Assembly (NCBI RefSeq): GCF_017377775.1
Contig: NZ_JAFVLN010000002.1
Coordinates: forward strand, 186,001 to 250,000
Direction: 5' to 3'
Source of the DNA: Streptomyces sp. VRA16 Mangrove soil
GTDB taxonomy: Bacteria; Actinomycetota; Actinomycetes; Streptomycetales; Streptomycetaceae
DNA length: 64,000 nucleotides
Positions 43,963-54,500 of the stretch are shown piece after piece. The notes under the pieces are model-generated. The model made no database searches. It was not told the DNA's origin and saw only the letters and a program-made list of their open reading frames with translations. A program made the position numbers and the translations under genes. Positions within the stretch are counted from its first letter, which is position 1. The number at the start of each line of letters is the position of its first letter.

Positions 43963-45222
43963 TCACCCCATCCGCTGGAGGCGGCCGAGCAGGAGGTCCG
44001 AGCGGCCCCGCCGCCGGTCACCGACGGGCAGCACGTCCTCCTCGTCGCCCGCGAGGCGGCGCAGCGCCTCGGCGGCCGCCCGTCGCTCGCCCGTCCGAGC
44101 CAGCAGGACGGCGATCTCGTACCGCGTGTCCAAGATCGCCGTGTCGCGCGGCCCGAGGGCACTGCGCTGCTCCGCGAGAACGGATCTCAGTTCGTCCAGG
44201 GCCTGGCGCGTCCGGCCCAGATCGCCCCAGCAGAGGGCCGCGCCCGCACGCGCGGCAAGCACATCCACATGCCGTGTACGGCCATCAGCGGCGAGGGCCT
44301 CGTACTCGTCCAGGGCGCGCGCGGGGCTACCGCCGCGGCGCAGACTGTCGATCTCGGCCAGCCGGGGATGCGCCGGCCCCGAAGGCGGGCTCGGCCGCGA
44401 GGCCCACTCCGTCAGGTACACAGCCACCTCCGCCGCCGAGGCAGGCCGGTTCTCGGGCTTCTTCTCCAGCAGCGCCTCCACCAGCCCACGCAGCCCTGCG
44501 GGGATCCCCTCGCGGCGGCCGGCAAGCGGAGGGACCGGGGCATTGGCATGTTGGTGGTAGAGGAAGAAGTGGCCGCCCTCGGTGAACGGCGGATCGCCGG
44601 AGAGCAACTCGTAGAGGACACAGCCGAGCGAGTACAGATCACTGGCAGGCACCGCTTCACCGACCGCATGCTCGGGCGCCATGTAGATCACGGTGCCCGG
44701 CGGAATGCCGTTCGAGGCGGTGAAACGCGTCTCGCCCGGTTGCGGCTCCATGGCCGCCGCCACTCCGAAGTCGAGCAGTTTGACGTGCTTGGCCGGCGTG
44801 ACCATCACATTGGACGGCTTGAGGTCGCGATGCACGATCCCTTGACCGTGCGCGTAGGCCAGCACTTCGGCTGCGCTCCTGGCCACGGCGGCCGCGTCCT
44901 CTATGGCGAGGGGCCCCTCATGTTTCAGTACTGCATCCAGGGAGTGGCCCGGCACGAGGTCCATGGCGAGGAACAGTTCACCCTCGTGGCTGCCGTGATC
45001 GTGCACGGTCGGGATACCGGGGTGGTTGAGCCGACTCGTCAGTCGCGCCTCGCGCAGGAACCGGCGTTCCAGCGTGGTCCTCTCGACGCCGGGACGCCGC
45101 GATGCCAGAAGCTTGAGGGCCAGCCTCCGGCGCTCGGCACGGTCATACGCCTCCCAGACGACGCCCATGCCACCCCGGCCCAGCTCACGCACCAGGTCGT
45201 ATCGCCCAAAGCTCCGCCGCAT
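43963..45222 (-). CDS. Ser/Thr protein kinase with C-terminal helical repeats
   Basis: This 419-residue soluble Hanks-type kinase has the Gly loop LGRGGMGVVW near residue 13, invariant Lys in LALKLL near 36, catalytic loop HRDLKPSN near 127, DFGVA near 147 and an APEH motif near 180. The last ~130 residues look like TPR-type helices (EIDSLRRGGSPARALDEYEAL and following pairs), a protein-binding module. No membrane segment is present, unlike PknB receptors. It lies 91 bp downstream of a second kinase on the same strand. It is a plausible sensor or effector of the neighbouring methylase-PIWI system. Confidence 0.92.
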   Translation of the reverse strand: MRRSFGRYDLVRELGRGGMGVVWEAYDRAERRRLALKLLASRRPGVERTTLERRFLREARLTSRLNHPGIPTVHDHGSHEGELFLAMDLVPGHSLDAVLKHEGPLAIEDAAAVARSAAEVLAYAHGQGIVHRDLKPSNVMVTPAKHVKLLDFGVAAAMEPQPGETRFTASNGIPPGTVIYMAPEHAVGEAVPASDLYSLGCVLYELLSGDPPFTEGGHFFLYHQHANAPVPPLAGRREGIPAGLRGLVEALLEKKPENRPASAAEVAVYLTEWASRPSPPSGPAHPRLAEIDSLRRGGSPARALDEYEALAADGRTRHVDVLAARAGAALCWGDLGRTRQALDELRSVLAEQRSALGPRDTAILDTRYEIAVLLARTGERRAAAEALRRLAGDEEDVLPVGDRRRGRSDLLLGRLQRMG

Positions 45223-45296
45223 CGCCCGTCCCCGGTCCCGACCTCAGCCCCTGTGACTCCCCGCGACCGGGGCGGCGCGGCGCACCCGGTCAGCGA

Positions 45297-45307
45297 CAAC
45301 ATTGTTG
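45297..45307. repeat. CAACA-T-TGTTG palindrome between the two kinase genes
   Basis: An 11-bp perfect palindrome lies between the kinase genes, 75-85 bp upstream of the second kinase start. It may be an operator for the downstream kinase; no other copy was noticed. Confidence 0.3.
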
Positions 45308-45313
45308 CACCGC

Positions 45314-46255
45314 TCACACGAGCCCCGGCCCCTGCGGCAACAGGAACGGGCGGCGCGGATCCTCGGGGCGCCCACCGGACAGGGCCAGCGCCGGCACGGG
45401 AGCCGGGAGGTAGGGGGCCAGCGCCACATACACTTCGGCGGCGTCGGAAGGCCGGTCCTCGGGGCGTTTCTCCAGCAGCGCAGCCACCAATTCGCCCAGC
45501 GCGGCCGGAACGTCGACTCCCGCGTCGCCCACGCGCGGCGCAGGGGAAGCGAGATGGCAGGAGGCCAGCTCAGCCGGCCGGGAGGTCGGGAAAACCGGCA
45601 TCCCGGTCACCATGTGGTACAGCAGGCAGCCGACGGCGTAGAGGTCGCTGCGACCGTCCAACACGCCCTGCCCGGAGAGCAGTTCGGGAGAGGCGCACTG
45701 GATGTTTCCGACCCCCTCACCGGTCATGGTCAACCGGGGGTCGGTGTCGGCCAGCAGCTTCACCAGACCGAAGTCGAGGATCTTGACGATCCCGTCCCTG
45801 CGAACCATGACGTTCTGCGGCTTGAGATCGCGATGCACGAGACCCGCACCGTGCACAGCGGACAGTCCGGAGCACAGCTGCGCGGCGACGGCCGCCGCCG
45901 ACTCCACACCGAACCGCTCGTCGGGCTGACCGTCGAAGAGGTACTCCAACGTGGTACCCGAGATCAGCTCCATGACCAGACAACACACATCTCCGGCATC
46001 GGAGGCGTCGAACACGGTGGCCACATTGGCGTGGTCCAGGCACGCCGCCGCTCGCGCCTCACGTCGAAATCGCGCCACGGCCCCGGCTCGACTCTCCGGC
46101 ACCGCCAACAGATCCACAGCGATGGTCTTGACCGCTACCGGCCGGTCCAGATGGAGGTCGCGCCCCTCCCACACCTGCCCCATTGCACCCCTCCCGAGCA
46201 CGGTGCCCAGTCGATAACGGTCGCGCAGGACGTCACCCGGCAGGAACCTCTGCAT
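45314..46255 (-). CDS. Ser/Thr protein kinase
   Basis: This 313-residue soluble kinase is almost only a catalytic domain. It has VLGRGAMGQVW near residue 18, Lys in VAVKTI near 43, HRDLKPQN near 139 and DFGLV near 159. A Pro/Ala-rich tail of about 40 residues follows. It lacks the repeat domain of the downstream kinase and has no membrane segment. GGAGG lies 9 nt upstream of the ATG. It is divergent from the methylase gene, with a shared box in the gap. Confidence 0.92.
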   Translation of the reverse strand: MQRFLPGDVLRDRYRLGTVLGRGAMGQVWEGRDLHLDRPVAVKTIAVDLLAVPESRAGAVARFRREARAAACLDHANVATVFDASDAGDVCCLVMELISGTTLEYLFDGQPDERFGVESAAAVAAQLCSGLSAVHGAGLVHRDLKPQNVMVRRDGIVKILDFGLVKLLADTDPRLTMTGEGVGNIQCASPELLSGQGVLDGRSDLYAVGCLLYHMVTGMPVFPTSRPAELASCHLASPAPRVGDAGVDVPAALGELVAALLEKRPEDRPSDAAEVYVALAPYLPAPVPALALSGGRPEDPRRPFLLPQGPGLV

Positions 46256-46309
46256 TCAGCCATCCCTCCACATCTTCTTCACTCTTCACACGCTTGAGTC
46301 ACACATCTA

Positions 46310-46327
46310 CTCTGTGAACAGAGTCAA
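46310..46327 (-). promoter_or_regulatory. Shared island box 6 (kinase / methylase)
   Basis: On the minus strand TTGACTCTGTTCACA spans 46327-46313. Its GTTCACA end forms the perfect palindrome CTCTGTGAACAGAG (46310-46323). On the plus strand TAGGGT at 46337-46342 is a good -10 box for the methylase, so the box would overlap that promoter. Confidence 0.55.
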
Positions 46328-46407
46328 TGAGCGTAGTAGGGTTGCGGGGCACCGCGGCCGCCGGGTTGTCGGCCGACCAGGCCCGCCAGCACACCGGAGA
46401 CTGTTCG

Positions 46408-48453
46408 ATGAGCTCAAGGAAGTCCATGAGCCGGGTTGACGCCGTACCCGTCACCCTCGCGGAGATCGCACGGATCGCCGGCGTCGGGCGCGCAGCGGTC
46501 AGCAACTGGCGGCGTCGCCATGATTCGTTCCCCGCCCGCATCGGCGGCACCGACGTCAGCCCACAGTTTTCTCTGGCAGAGGTCGAACAGTGGCTACGGG
46601 AACACGGCAAGCTCAAGGACGTGGCCGGCCGCGAATTGCTGTGGCCCCGTTTCGAGACGCTCAGCGGCCGGGACGAGGCAGGGCTCGCCATCGCGCAAGC
46701 AGCCCGCCGGATGCGCGGTTCCCGCACACGCACCGCGCCCGGACTTTCACCCGAGGCGAAGGCCTTGGCCGAGAAGGCCGCGAAACTGGGCCGCGAGGAA
46801 GGCGGCCGCGACACCTTCGAATTCCTTCTGCAGCGGTGGCTTGACACACATGTCCGGCAGCTCAGCACCACGCCGCCTCAGCTCGCCACGCTCATGGTCC
46901 GTGCCGCACTGCGTGTGCGCCGCTCCGAGAGCGACGGCCCGTTGACCCTGTTCGACCCCGCCTGCGGTACCGGCCATCTCCCGGCAGCGGCGGCCGAGGA
47001 GTGCGGCAAGGACCGTCTGCGCGTACTCGGATGCGAACGTGATCCAGCTCTCGCCGCACTCGCCCAGGCCCGCCTCGACTTCCTCGGGGAAGGGCGGAAC
47101 CTGCGGACACGGATCGAAACCGCCGACGCTCTGCGCGATGATCCCTTCGCCGGGGAGACGGCCGACATCGCCCTGTGCAACCCGCCGTTCAACGAGCGCG
47201 ACTGGGGCTACGAGGAACTCGCCACCGATCAGCGCTGGACCCACGGTCTGCCGCCCCGCACGGAACCCGAACTGGCCTGGGTGCAGCACCTTCTCACCCA
47301 CCTGCGGCCCGGTGGCACGGCGGTCGTCGTCCTGCCCCCCGCCGTCGCCTCGCGCAAGGCCGGCCGCCGCATCCGCAGCTCCCTGCTGCGCACCGGCGTA
47401 CTGCGGGCCGTCGTCGCCATGCCGCCCGGCAGCGCCCAACCGCACAGCGTCTCCTTGCAACTGTGGGTGCTACGGATCGCCACCAGCGGCCCGGACCCCG
47501 CACCGGGCAACCAGGACGCGCTTCTCGTCGACGCGACCCGCTTCGCCAGGCCGGGCGCTCGCGAGGCGGGCCCGGACTGGGACGCCCTCAGTTCCTTCGT
47601 CGTCACGGCCCTGGAGTCACTCGACCACCCGGATCAGGAGCCTCCCGAGGGCGCTGCCCGGATCCCGCTGCTCGACCTACTGGACGACGAGGTCGACGTC
47701 ACCCCCGGTCGATACATCTCGATCGGTTCGGAGCCCTCACGGAGCGAACTCACTTCCTCCTGGAGCGAGTTGCGAGCCGTCCTCGCCGAACTGGCTGACC
47801 AGGCAGCCCAGTTGTCCGACATCAGGTTCGGGGCCGCAGCCGATCAGACCCAGACGACCGTGGCCGACCTGATCAGGGCCGGCGTACTGACGCTGCGCAC
47901 CGGCAAGCAACCGGCGCAGGCCGGGGCGGCGGCAGCGGTGTCCATGCCTCTGCTGACCGTCCCTGACCTCCTGATGGACGGCATCCCCAGCACCCGACTC
48001 ACGGCTGCCGAAGTCCAGACACACGGCACGATCGCCGAGGCCGGTGACGTGATCATCGTCGGTGTGGTCCGCGCCTTCCGGGCCTGGGTGCATGAAGGGC
48101 CTCCCCTGGCCCTCGGGCCGCAGTTGCACGCACTGAGTGTCGACCCGACGCGGCTCGACGCCCACTTCCTGGCCGGCTGCCTGCGTGCCCCCGTCAACGG
48201 GCGTCAGGCAGGCACGCACACCTCCAGCTCCTCACGGGTGGACATCCGTCGGCTCCAGGTACTTCAACTGCCTCTGGAGGAACAAGCCGCCTACGCCGAT
48301 ACGTTCCGTCGGCTGTCGAGCTTCACGGCCCTGCTGAGCCGAACCAACGTACTGGGTCGGGAGTTGTCCGACGGAGTGAGCGACCGGCTGGCGACGAGCG
48401 GCCTTGCGACCGGCCCCGCCACGGCTCGGGTCCGGTCGCAGCAATCAGGCTGA
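46408..48453 (+). CDS. N6-adenine DNA methylase with N-terminal HTH and HsdS-like domain
   Basis: This protein has 681 residues. An HTH of MerR/AlpA type occupies about residues 14-60 (LAEIARIAGVGRAAVSNWRR). It is followed by an HsdM-type N6 methylase with motif I FDPACGTGHLPA near 183 and motif IV CNPPFNERDWG near 257. The C-terminal ~150 residues resemble a type I specificity subunit (AGTHTSSSSRVDIRRLQVLQ, then LPLEEQAAY), so target recognition is built in. No endonuclease domain is present. It probably marks host DNA for a linked restriction activity, most likely the convergent PIWI operon. GGAG 8 nt upstream supports the ATG at 46408; the ATG at 46426 also has a good site (AAGGA). The N-terminal HTH could also bind its own promoter. 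Confidence 0.88.
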   Translation: MSSRKSMSRVDAVPVTLAEIARIAGVGRAAVSNWRRRHDSFPARIGGTDVSPQFSLAEVEQWLREHGKLKDVAGRELLWPRFETLSGRDEAGLAIAQAARRMRGSRTRTAPGLSPEAKALAEKAAKLGREEGGRDTFEFLLQRWLDTHVRQLSTTPPQLATLMVRAALRVRRSESDGPLTLFDPACGTGHLPAAAAEECGKDRLRVLGCERDPALAALAQARLDFLGEGRNLRTRIETADALRDDPFAGETADIALCNPPFNERDWGYEELATDQRWTHGLPPRTEPELAWVQHLLTHLRPGGTAVVVLPPAVASRKAGRRIRSSLLRTGVLRAVVAMPPGSAQPHSVSLQLWVLRIATSGPDPAPGNQDALLVDATRFARPGAREAGPDWDALSSFVVTALESLDHPDQEPPEGAARIPLLDLLDDEVDVTPGRYISIGSEPSRSELTSSWSELRAVLAELADQAAQLSDIRFGAAADQTQTTVADLIRAGVLTLRTGKQPAQAGAAAAVSMPLLTVPDLLMDGIPSTRLTAAEVQTHGTIAEAGDVIIVGVVRAFRAWVHEGPPLALGPQLHALSVDPTRLDAHFLAGCLRAPVNGRQAGTHTSSSSRVDIRRLQVLQLPLEEQAAYADTFRRLSSFTALLSRTNVLGRELSDGVSDRLATSGLATGPATARVRSQQSG

Positions 48454-48484
48454 TCAGCCTGGGCGCAGAACGAAGGCGGTCGGA

Positions 48485-51400
48485 TCAACGCGGCCCTGCG
48501 TCGTCCTCGTCGTCGGGTTGCGGGACCAGGCCGGGCGAGGCTGCCAGGTCCGGGTCCTCGGCCTCCGAACCGCCGGCTGTTCCGGTTGCCTCTTCGACTG
48601 CCGTCGCGTCGCCCTCCGCCAGCATCGGAAGAACGTAGGCCTGGGCCAGCCCGGCCAAATGCAACGGCAGGGGGAGCGACAGGGCGGCGGCGTAGTCCGG
48701 CGCCTGGCGCAGCTGGTGCATGGCGAGCGCCAGCGCCTCTGCGTCGTCCGGCTCGCCCGGCCACCCGGCATCGGGTCCCTTGCCGTCATGGCAGCCCAGT
48801 ACCGCGATCTCAACGAGCGTCGGGTTCCAGGCGCTGGTGCCTGCCTGCGAAGTGAGGTTGCCGGCCGCGTTGCGCCGGGCGGCCAGGCGGTCGAGTGACG
48901 GTGAGATCGTGTGTGTTCCGGGGCGTTCGGTTGTGCTGTAGAAGACGCGCTCGTCCGAAGCCGTCCCGGTTGCTCCCGGCCCGGCCTGAGTCCAGAATCC
49001 TGCCGGTTGCCCGTGCGGCTTTCCGGGGTCGGACAGACCCCACCACTGGGCGGTTTCGCGGCCGCCGCACCCGCGCACACGCACCATGCGCAGCTCGTCG
49101 TCGAGCCGTCCTGCCGGGGCGTGGCCGACGCGGATCAGATTCCGCTCGACCTGGCCGTCCTGCAGCCACGGCCAGTGCAGCCTGCTGTTCTGAGCATGGG
49201 TGATCAAAACCGTCGGCCGACCGCGCAGCGAGTGAAGCATGCGCTGCAGGAATCGGGCGGTCTCTTTGCGCTGCTCGGCAAGGTTGGAGCGCCACTGCTT
49301 TCCGGTGACGAAGGGCCTGGCCGGCTCCGTATCACCCGCTCCGTCACCGCTCAACGGGACCGGGTCGTCAGCGAATGCCTGCGGATCGATCTCGGCCTGC
49401 TTGACAAGGCCGAGGAGGAACCGCGGATAGGACACCCATGCCCCCTCGCTGTCGTCCCATCCCTCTACGGTTGCAAGGCCGCCGCCGTGAGGAAGCGCGG
49501 TGACGCGGACGGCCACGGGCAGATGCTTGGGGAGTCTGGTCGGACCATCCTTGCGCCGCTTGACCATCCACACCGCCGCATAGTTCAAGTCGACCGGCAG
49601 GTCCTCGCCCAGCGTGTGCTGCGGCAGGACACGGACGCCGAGCTGGCGCAGCCCGTCGAGCCACGAACTGAGCGTGCGGTGGCCGAGGCTGTCCACGTTG
49701 TCGATCTGCCGGTCGGCAGACGGTGTCACGACGAACTGGGTCAGCAGGCCCGCGTCCGCGCACCCCAGCCGGATGGCGAACTTCGGATCCGTCGAGGCCG
49801 GACGGAAGGTCGAACCGTGCGCGATCTCCACGAGGGCGAGTGCCGGGCGCGACGGGTCGGCTCCGTCCGCGCTCAGCCAAACCCGCAGGGCTCGGCGGCG
49901 CGCGGTCACTGCCGATGCGATCGCCGCCCCCTTCCCCTTGGCCGAGACGTCGGGCACGAGCCGGTCGCCGAGTCCCTCGCCGAGCGGCAGACAGCGCAGC
50001 CGCGCGATGAGTTCCTCCGTCCGCCACTCCAGGACGACCGGCGCCCCGGGGGCCGCCTCATCGAACGCACACTCAGCCCCACGGCCTTCGGCGATGCCGC
50101 CGTCGCCGTCGAGCCCGAGGGCACCCGCGAACTGGGCCACTGCTTCCCTGCGCACCTCGGGCGACTGCCACAAGAGGCGGGCTTCGACCACGGGCGGACC
50201 GTCATGTTCCAAACCGCTGCCGGCGAGCCGGTGCTGGGCCGCGAGCGCCGCCCGCCGCGCCTGCGCCTCACGGAGCAGCTTGTCCTTCTTCGCCTCCTCG
50301 GTCCTCGGCTTGGGGGGCCTGTTCTGCGGAGCGCCGATGCCTTTGCCTCGACCACGTACCAGGTCAGGCACACGAACGAGCTCTTCGGGCAGGGCCTGCT
50401 CGGCCCATTCCGTCAGTTGAGCTCGTTGGTTGGGCATGAAGCCGGTACCGATCTCGTGCTTGCCCATCCGGGTGCTGTGGACCACCGCCGCGCGCACACC
50501 AGGACCGTCACCGATCCAGGAGACAGGCTCCGTGAGAAGCTGCTGCGGGTCGGGAAAGTTACCGGCGAGGCTGAGCCCGCTCAGGATGCCGGCGCTGTCG
50601 TTCTCCGACCAGGCGAAGGTGTCGCCCTGCCGGTCGCGGCGCAACCGTGCGAGGGCGTAGCGCTCGGTGGCGGGCGCCCCGGGCAGCCACGGGATGGTGG
50701 GGCGCAGGTAGACCGTCGTGGCCTCTCGGTAGGGCAGTTTGAGGCGCTTGGACGCTCCCTGCGGGTGGGTGGCCCAGCGGCGGACGCCCCAATGGAGGTG
50801 CAGGCGCAGTTTCGGCGCGAAGGGCGTGGTGTGGAGGGAGATGTTCAATACGACGGAGAACCACCACTCCTTGCGCTTCACGGTCCGGCACAGCGGCTGC
50901 GACATGAGTTCGGCGCCCTGATCCTTGGGGCCTCGGGGCAGGGCACGGAAGCAGAGTTCTCCGCCTTCGAACACGTAGGGGTCCAGGGCCAGAATCCGGC
51001 GTGCCAGGGCGTCCGTGGCCAGTTGGAACTGACGCGGCTCCGGGGCCGCGCAACCGCCGCGCGTCGTCTCCTCTGTGACGAGCTCGACGCCCGCGACCGG
51101 CTCCCAGGTCGGCAGGTTCCGCTTCAACTCGGCGCTGCTCGCGAGCAGGAGCGAGCGGAACTGAGGTTCCTGAGCTCCCGACATGGGACCCAGCGTGCGC
51201 AACCAGGAATCCAGGAGCTGCTCCATCGCGCGGCCCGGGAGCGGATCCGGGGCCGAGGCAGGAACGTACATCCAGAAGTCCTCGGCAACGCGCGGGCCCT
51301 GCTCGACGGGAATCCTCGGACGGGGACGCACGATCACGTCGGGCGCAAGCGTCTGCAGGACACCGTCGAGCCTGCGTGTGGGCAGGGTCAGTTTTCGCCT

Positions 51401-51541
51401 GTCCTCGGGGCGACCATGATTGTGCAGTTCGAGCAGCCCGGACTGCCAGTGCTCCGGAAACGAGAGAGCGCGGAAGTCCTCAGTCCAGGGTGTCCCGCCG
51501 TCTGCCAAGTGGTAAGCAGAACGGCGGATGTGCTGATACAT
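48485..51541 (-). CDS. Prokaryotic PIWI protein of the pPIWI-RE family
   Basis: This 1018-residue protein fits the pPIWI-RE family (RNaseH_pPIWI_RE plus DUF3962/pPIWI_RE_X), a branch of prokaryotic Argonaute relatives. The N-terminal X region begins at residue 1 (YQHIRRSAYHLADGG). The C-terminal PIWI/RNase H region runs from about residue 540 (ALRVWLSADGADPS, VDLNYAAVWMVKRR, RPTVLITHAQNSR). It ends with the family tail LALAMHQLRQAP and LSLPLPLHLAGLA near 940-965. The family is predicted to bind a guide nucleic acid and to work with a helicase and REase. The start has GAGGAGA 7 nt upstream. The acidic last ~50 residues are Glu/Asp/Gly-rich. Confidence 0.88.
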   Translation of the reverse strand: MYQHIRRSAYHLADGGTPWTEDFRALSFPEHWQSGLLELHNHGRPEDRRKLTLPTRRLDGVLQTLAPDVIVRPRPRIPVEQGPRVAEDFWMYVPASAPDPLPGRAMEQLLDSWLRTLGPMSGAQEPQFRSLLLASSAELKRNLPTWEPVAGVELVTEETTRGGCAAPEPRQFQLATDALARRILALDPYVFEGGELCFRALPRGPKDQGAELMSQPLCRTVKRKEWWFSVVLNISLHTTPFAPKLRLHLHWGVRRWATHPQGASKRLKLPYREATTVYLRPTIPWLPGAPATERYALARLRRDRQGDTFAWSENDSAGILSGLSLAGNFPDPQQLLTEPVSWIGDGPGVRAAVVHSTRMGKHEIGTGFMPNQRAQLTEWAEQALPEELVRVPDLVRGRGKGIGAPQNRPPKPRTEEAKKDKLLREAQARRAALAAQHRLAGSGLEHDGPPVVEARLLWQSPEVRREAVAQFAGALGLDGDGGIAEGRGAECAFDEAAPGAPVVLEWRTEELIARLRCLPLGEGLGDRLVPDVSAKGKGAAIASAVTARRRALRVWLSADGADPSRPALALVEIAHGSTFRPASTDPKFAIRLGCADAGLLTQFVVTPSADRQIDNVDSLGHRTLSSWLDGLRQLGVRVLPQHTLGEDLPVDLNYAAVWMVKRRKDGPTRLPKHLPVAVRVTALPHGGGLATVEGWDDSEGAWVSYPRFLLGLVKQAEIDPQAFADDPVPLSGDGAGDTEPARPFVTGKQWRSNLAEQRKETARFLQRMLHSLRGRPTVLITHAQNSRLHWPWLQDGQVERNLIRVGHAPAGRLDDELRMVRVRGCGGRETAQWWGLSDPGKPHGQPAGFWTQAGPGATGTASDERVFYSTTERPGTHTISPSLDRLAARRNAAGNLTSQAGTSAWNPTLVEIAVLGCHDGKGPDAGWPGEPDDAEALALAMHQLRQAPDYAAALSLPLPLHLAGLAQAYVLPMLAEGDATAVEEATGTAGGSEAEDPDLAASPGLVPQPDDEDDAGPR

Positions 51542-51596
51542 GTCGATTCTCCTCGGGGCAATGTGTGCGTCGACTGCCATCCGCATCCGCGGACGG

Positions 51597-54500
51597 CTAC
51601 CGGCCCATGGCGCACAGCGCCTCGTAGAGCGGGAGGTAGAGAAGCCTGACGAGCGCTGTGTCCGCGCGGTCGGAAGCTGCGCGGGGAACGCCGTCGTCGA
51701 AGTACGGGGCGAGGACATCGCGCAGTCGGACGAGGAGCCCTGGATCGCTGCCGAGGCGAGGTCGAGGCCCCTGTCCGGTGAATGGGGCCCGAGATGCCGC
51801 GAGTTGCGGCGCGAAGGCAGCGTCGACGAAGACGACACGGGCCGGCACACCGCCTCGCACCAGGCGCCCAATGACCTGCCAGATGGTGACGAGCTGGTCC
51901 CAGACGAACGACGTCTTCTCATCGTCCGAGAGTGCGGAGTAGATGTAGGGACGGGACAGGAAGTGCCGCCACTCACCACGTGCTGCGGTCCGGAACGCGC
52001 CTCCCGCCGCGTCCAGCCCGTCCGCCTCGGTCACCATCTCGCCGAAGGTGCCTTCCCTGCGTTTCAGTTGACCGCGCACGAACCGGGTCGCCCAGTCGTT
52101 GATGGCGAAAACGGCCAGGGACAGGTCGTCGGAACGGGGATGCGGACGGACCAGGAAGAACACGGTGCCGAACGCCGCCACTCGCTCCTCGCCCGGGCGC
52201 TGGGGCACGGTCAGGATGTTGTGCCCGCGCTCCACCGCAAGCAGCGGCGCGACGAGCAGTTCCGCGTCCGGGTCGTCGGCGAACGAGGCCAGATCGCCGC
52301 GCCGGATCGCTCCGGTTGCCGGACCGGTCCCTGACGCGTGGTTGGCTGCCGACGCCCCGTCCACGGCCGCCTCGAGTTCTGCGTCATCGGCGGCCAGGAC
52401 ACGGACACGGCCCCGCCATCGGGGAATCTCGTTCAAGGCCGTGGCGGCCGTTCTGGCTTCCTTGTAACTGCCCACGAGAAGCAGCGCGCGCTTACGTCGC
52501 TGGTCGGAGATCTGGGCGAGTTCGCTCTGCAGTGGAGAGGAAGTACCGTCGCCTCGGGACCGGGCCAGTCGGTCGATCATGAGGCGCAACACGTCCTCAC
52601 GCCGGTCGGGGTCCTGCCCGGAGAGCCGGATCGGCTGCCCTGCGGCGTCGTACTGGAACTCGGCGCGAAACACAGTCTCGCGGATGGCATCGAGCGCCTT
52701 GCGCTGCGGCTTGAGCACCGCACGTACAGGGGCCAGTACGTGGGCGCGGGTTGAGGTGCCCGACCAGCTGGTGCCCGACATCAGGACGACGTGCGGGCCG
52801 GCCTGCCCCCGGCCGGGGTCGGCGCCGAGCTGAGGCAGGTTGAGGAGCAACTCGCGGCCGACGCCTGCACAGCGGAAGAAGCGCAGGGTTCCGGTGCGAT
52901 GGCCGTCCTTGTTGCGGGCGGCGGCCCGTTCGTCCACCAGGTACTGAAAGCCGAGGACGTTGCCCATGGGCGCCTCCGGCAGCAGGGGCGCATAGTCGAG
53001 CGGCGGACGACGGGTCAGTTCGTGGCTCGCCGAGTCGAGCCGAAGCGCCGCCTCAACCTGCGGCCACAGGAACGTCACCCGGTCGAGGCGCTGATGCAGA
53101 GCTGCCAGAACCAGGGTGAACTCCAGCCTCTGCGCCTGAAGTTCACGCCACTCCTCGCTCAGCGGAACGTCTTCGGCGGCCACCCCCCTGTCACGCTGGG
53201 CTGCAGGAGCAGGACGCTCCTGCGGACCGGGGGACTCGTCGAGCAGTGCGTCAAGCAGTCCCCGGACCCTGCGCCTCGTCTGCTTCTCGTCGAGCGTGTG
53301 CAGAACGTCGAGCGCAAGAGCGGTGAGCCGGTCGGCGGTACCCCCGTACGGGCCTCGACCGCCGAGGGGATCGTCGCGGAACGTGTCGAAGAAGCCAGTG
53401 ATCTCCGATCGGCGCCGCGCCCAGGCCGGCTCCTGCAGCGCGGCGGGACGAGCTTCTCCCAGTCCGTCCTCGTCGTCGTAGAGTGCGCTCTCGTCCTCCA
53501 CATCCACCGGATCCGAGCGGTCCGAGCGGCCGGCCTTCGGCGGGTACCAGGTGTTCAGGAGCTTCTCCTGGAGAGTCCAGGCGCTGAAGTAGTCGATCTG
53601 GGCCCACTCGCGCAGCCCTTCGTCATCGATGAGCATGGCGTACAGCCGGTCCGCTGTGGATCCGACGACGTCAAGGGCCGCCGACCACCGCTCTACGTCC
53701 TGGTCGGAAAGTTGGATCCGTCCTTGCCGGGCGAGTTCGGCGATCTCGTGGGTCTGCAACTGGTCGAGCCAGGAGTCGTGGACTCCTGTGTTGGTGACGA
53801 GGGTCGCCGAGGGCGCAAACATCTGGTCGAGCTGCATCTGCACGCGATCCGCCTCGTCGACAACGACGATGTCGCTCCGCAGACAGGCCAGTTCCAGGTA
53901 GCGCAGGCGTTCCTCGTTGAGTTGGCGCGGGACCGCGGTCTGAACGAGGCTTGCGGGGTTGGCGACCCAGATCAGCGCATCGACGAGGGCGCGGGTGGAG
54001 GAGTGCCTGGGGCAGGCGCTCCACAGCGGACAGGCGTGCGGGGTGCCCAGATCGTCTTCGTCTCCGTCGTGCACCGCGGGTTGCGGTGCATCGGCGCCCC
54101 GGGCACGGGCAAGGGCGCGCAGGGCGTTGGCCTCCCCATGTTGCTCGCCCATGTCCTTCCGTCGTACAGGATGCAAGGCCCCGCACGGCGCATCGGTGTA
54201 GCGCAGCGGCTCGGAGACATCGAGGGCACGCAGCGCGTCCAAAGGGCAAGCGGTGCTGAGGTGGGCGAAGACGGGCCCCGTGTGAGCAAGCAGCGAGTGT
54301 TCGCCCCGGGCGGCAAGTCGTCGGTGCAGCCGCTGTGTGTGCTGTGGCCGCGTCGTGCCGCCCTGGACGACGGCGGCGCTGAGGCCGAGCGTGCGGAACA
54401 GCTCGGTCAGGGCGAGCTGTTCCGCCACGTCGCCGACGACGAGAGTGATCCGCAGGCCCTTGCTGTGAGCCCATACGGCGATCAGCGTCATCAGCGTCGA

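Noticed and set aside
51542..51979. A longer N-terminus for the PIWI protein
   Set aside because: It would overlap the helicase gene by hundreds of bases with Ser/Arg-rich sequence. The ATG at 51541 has a GAGGAGA ribosome site.
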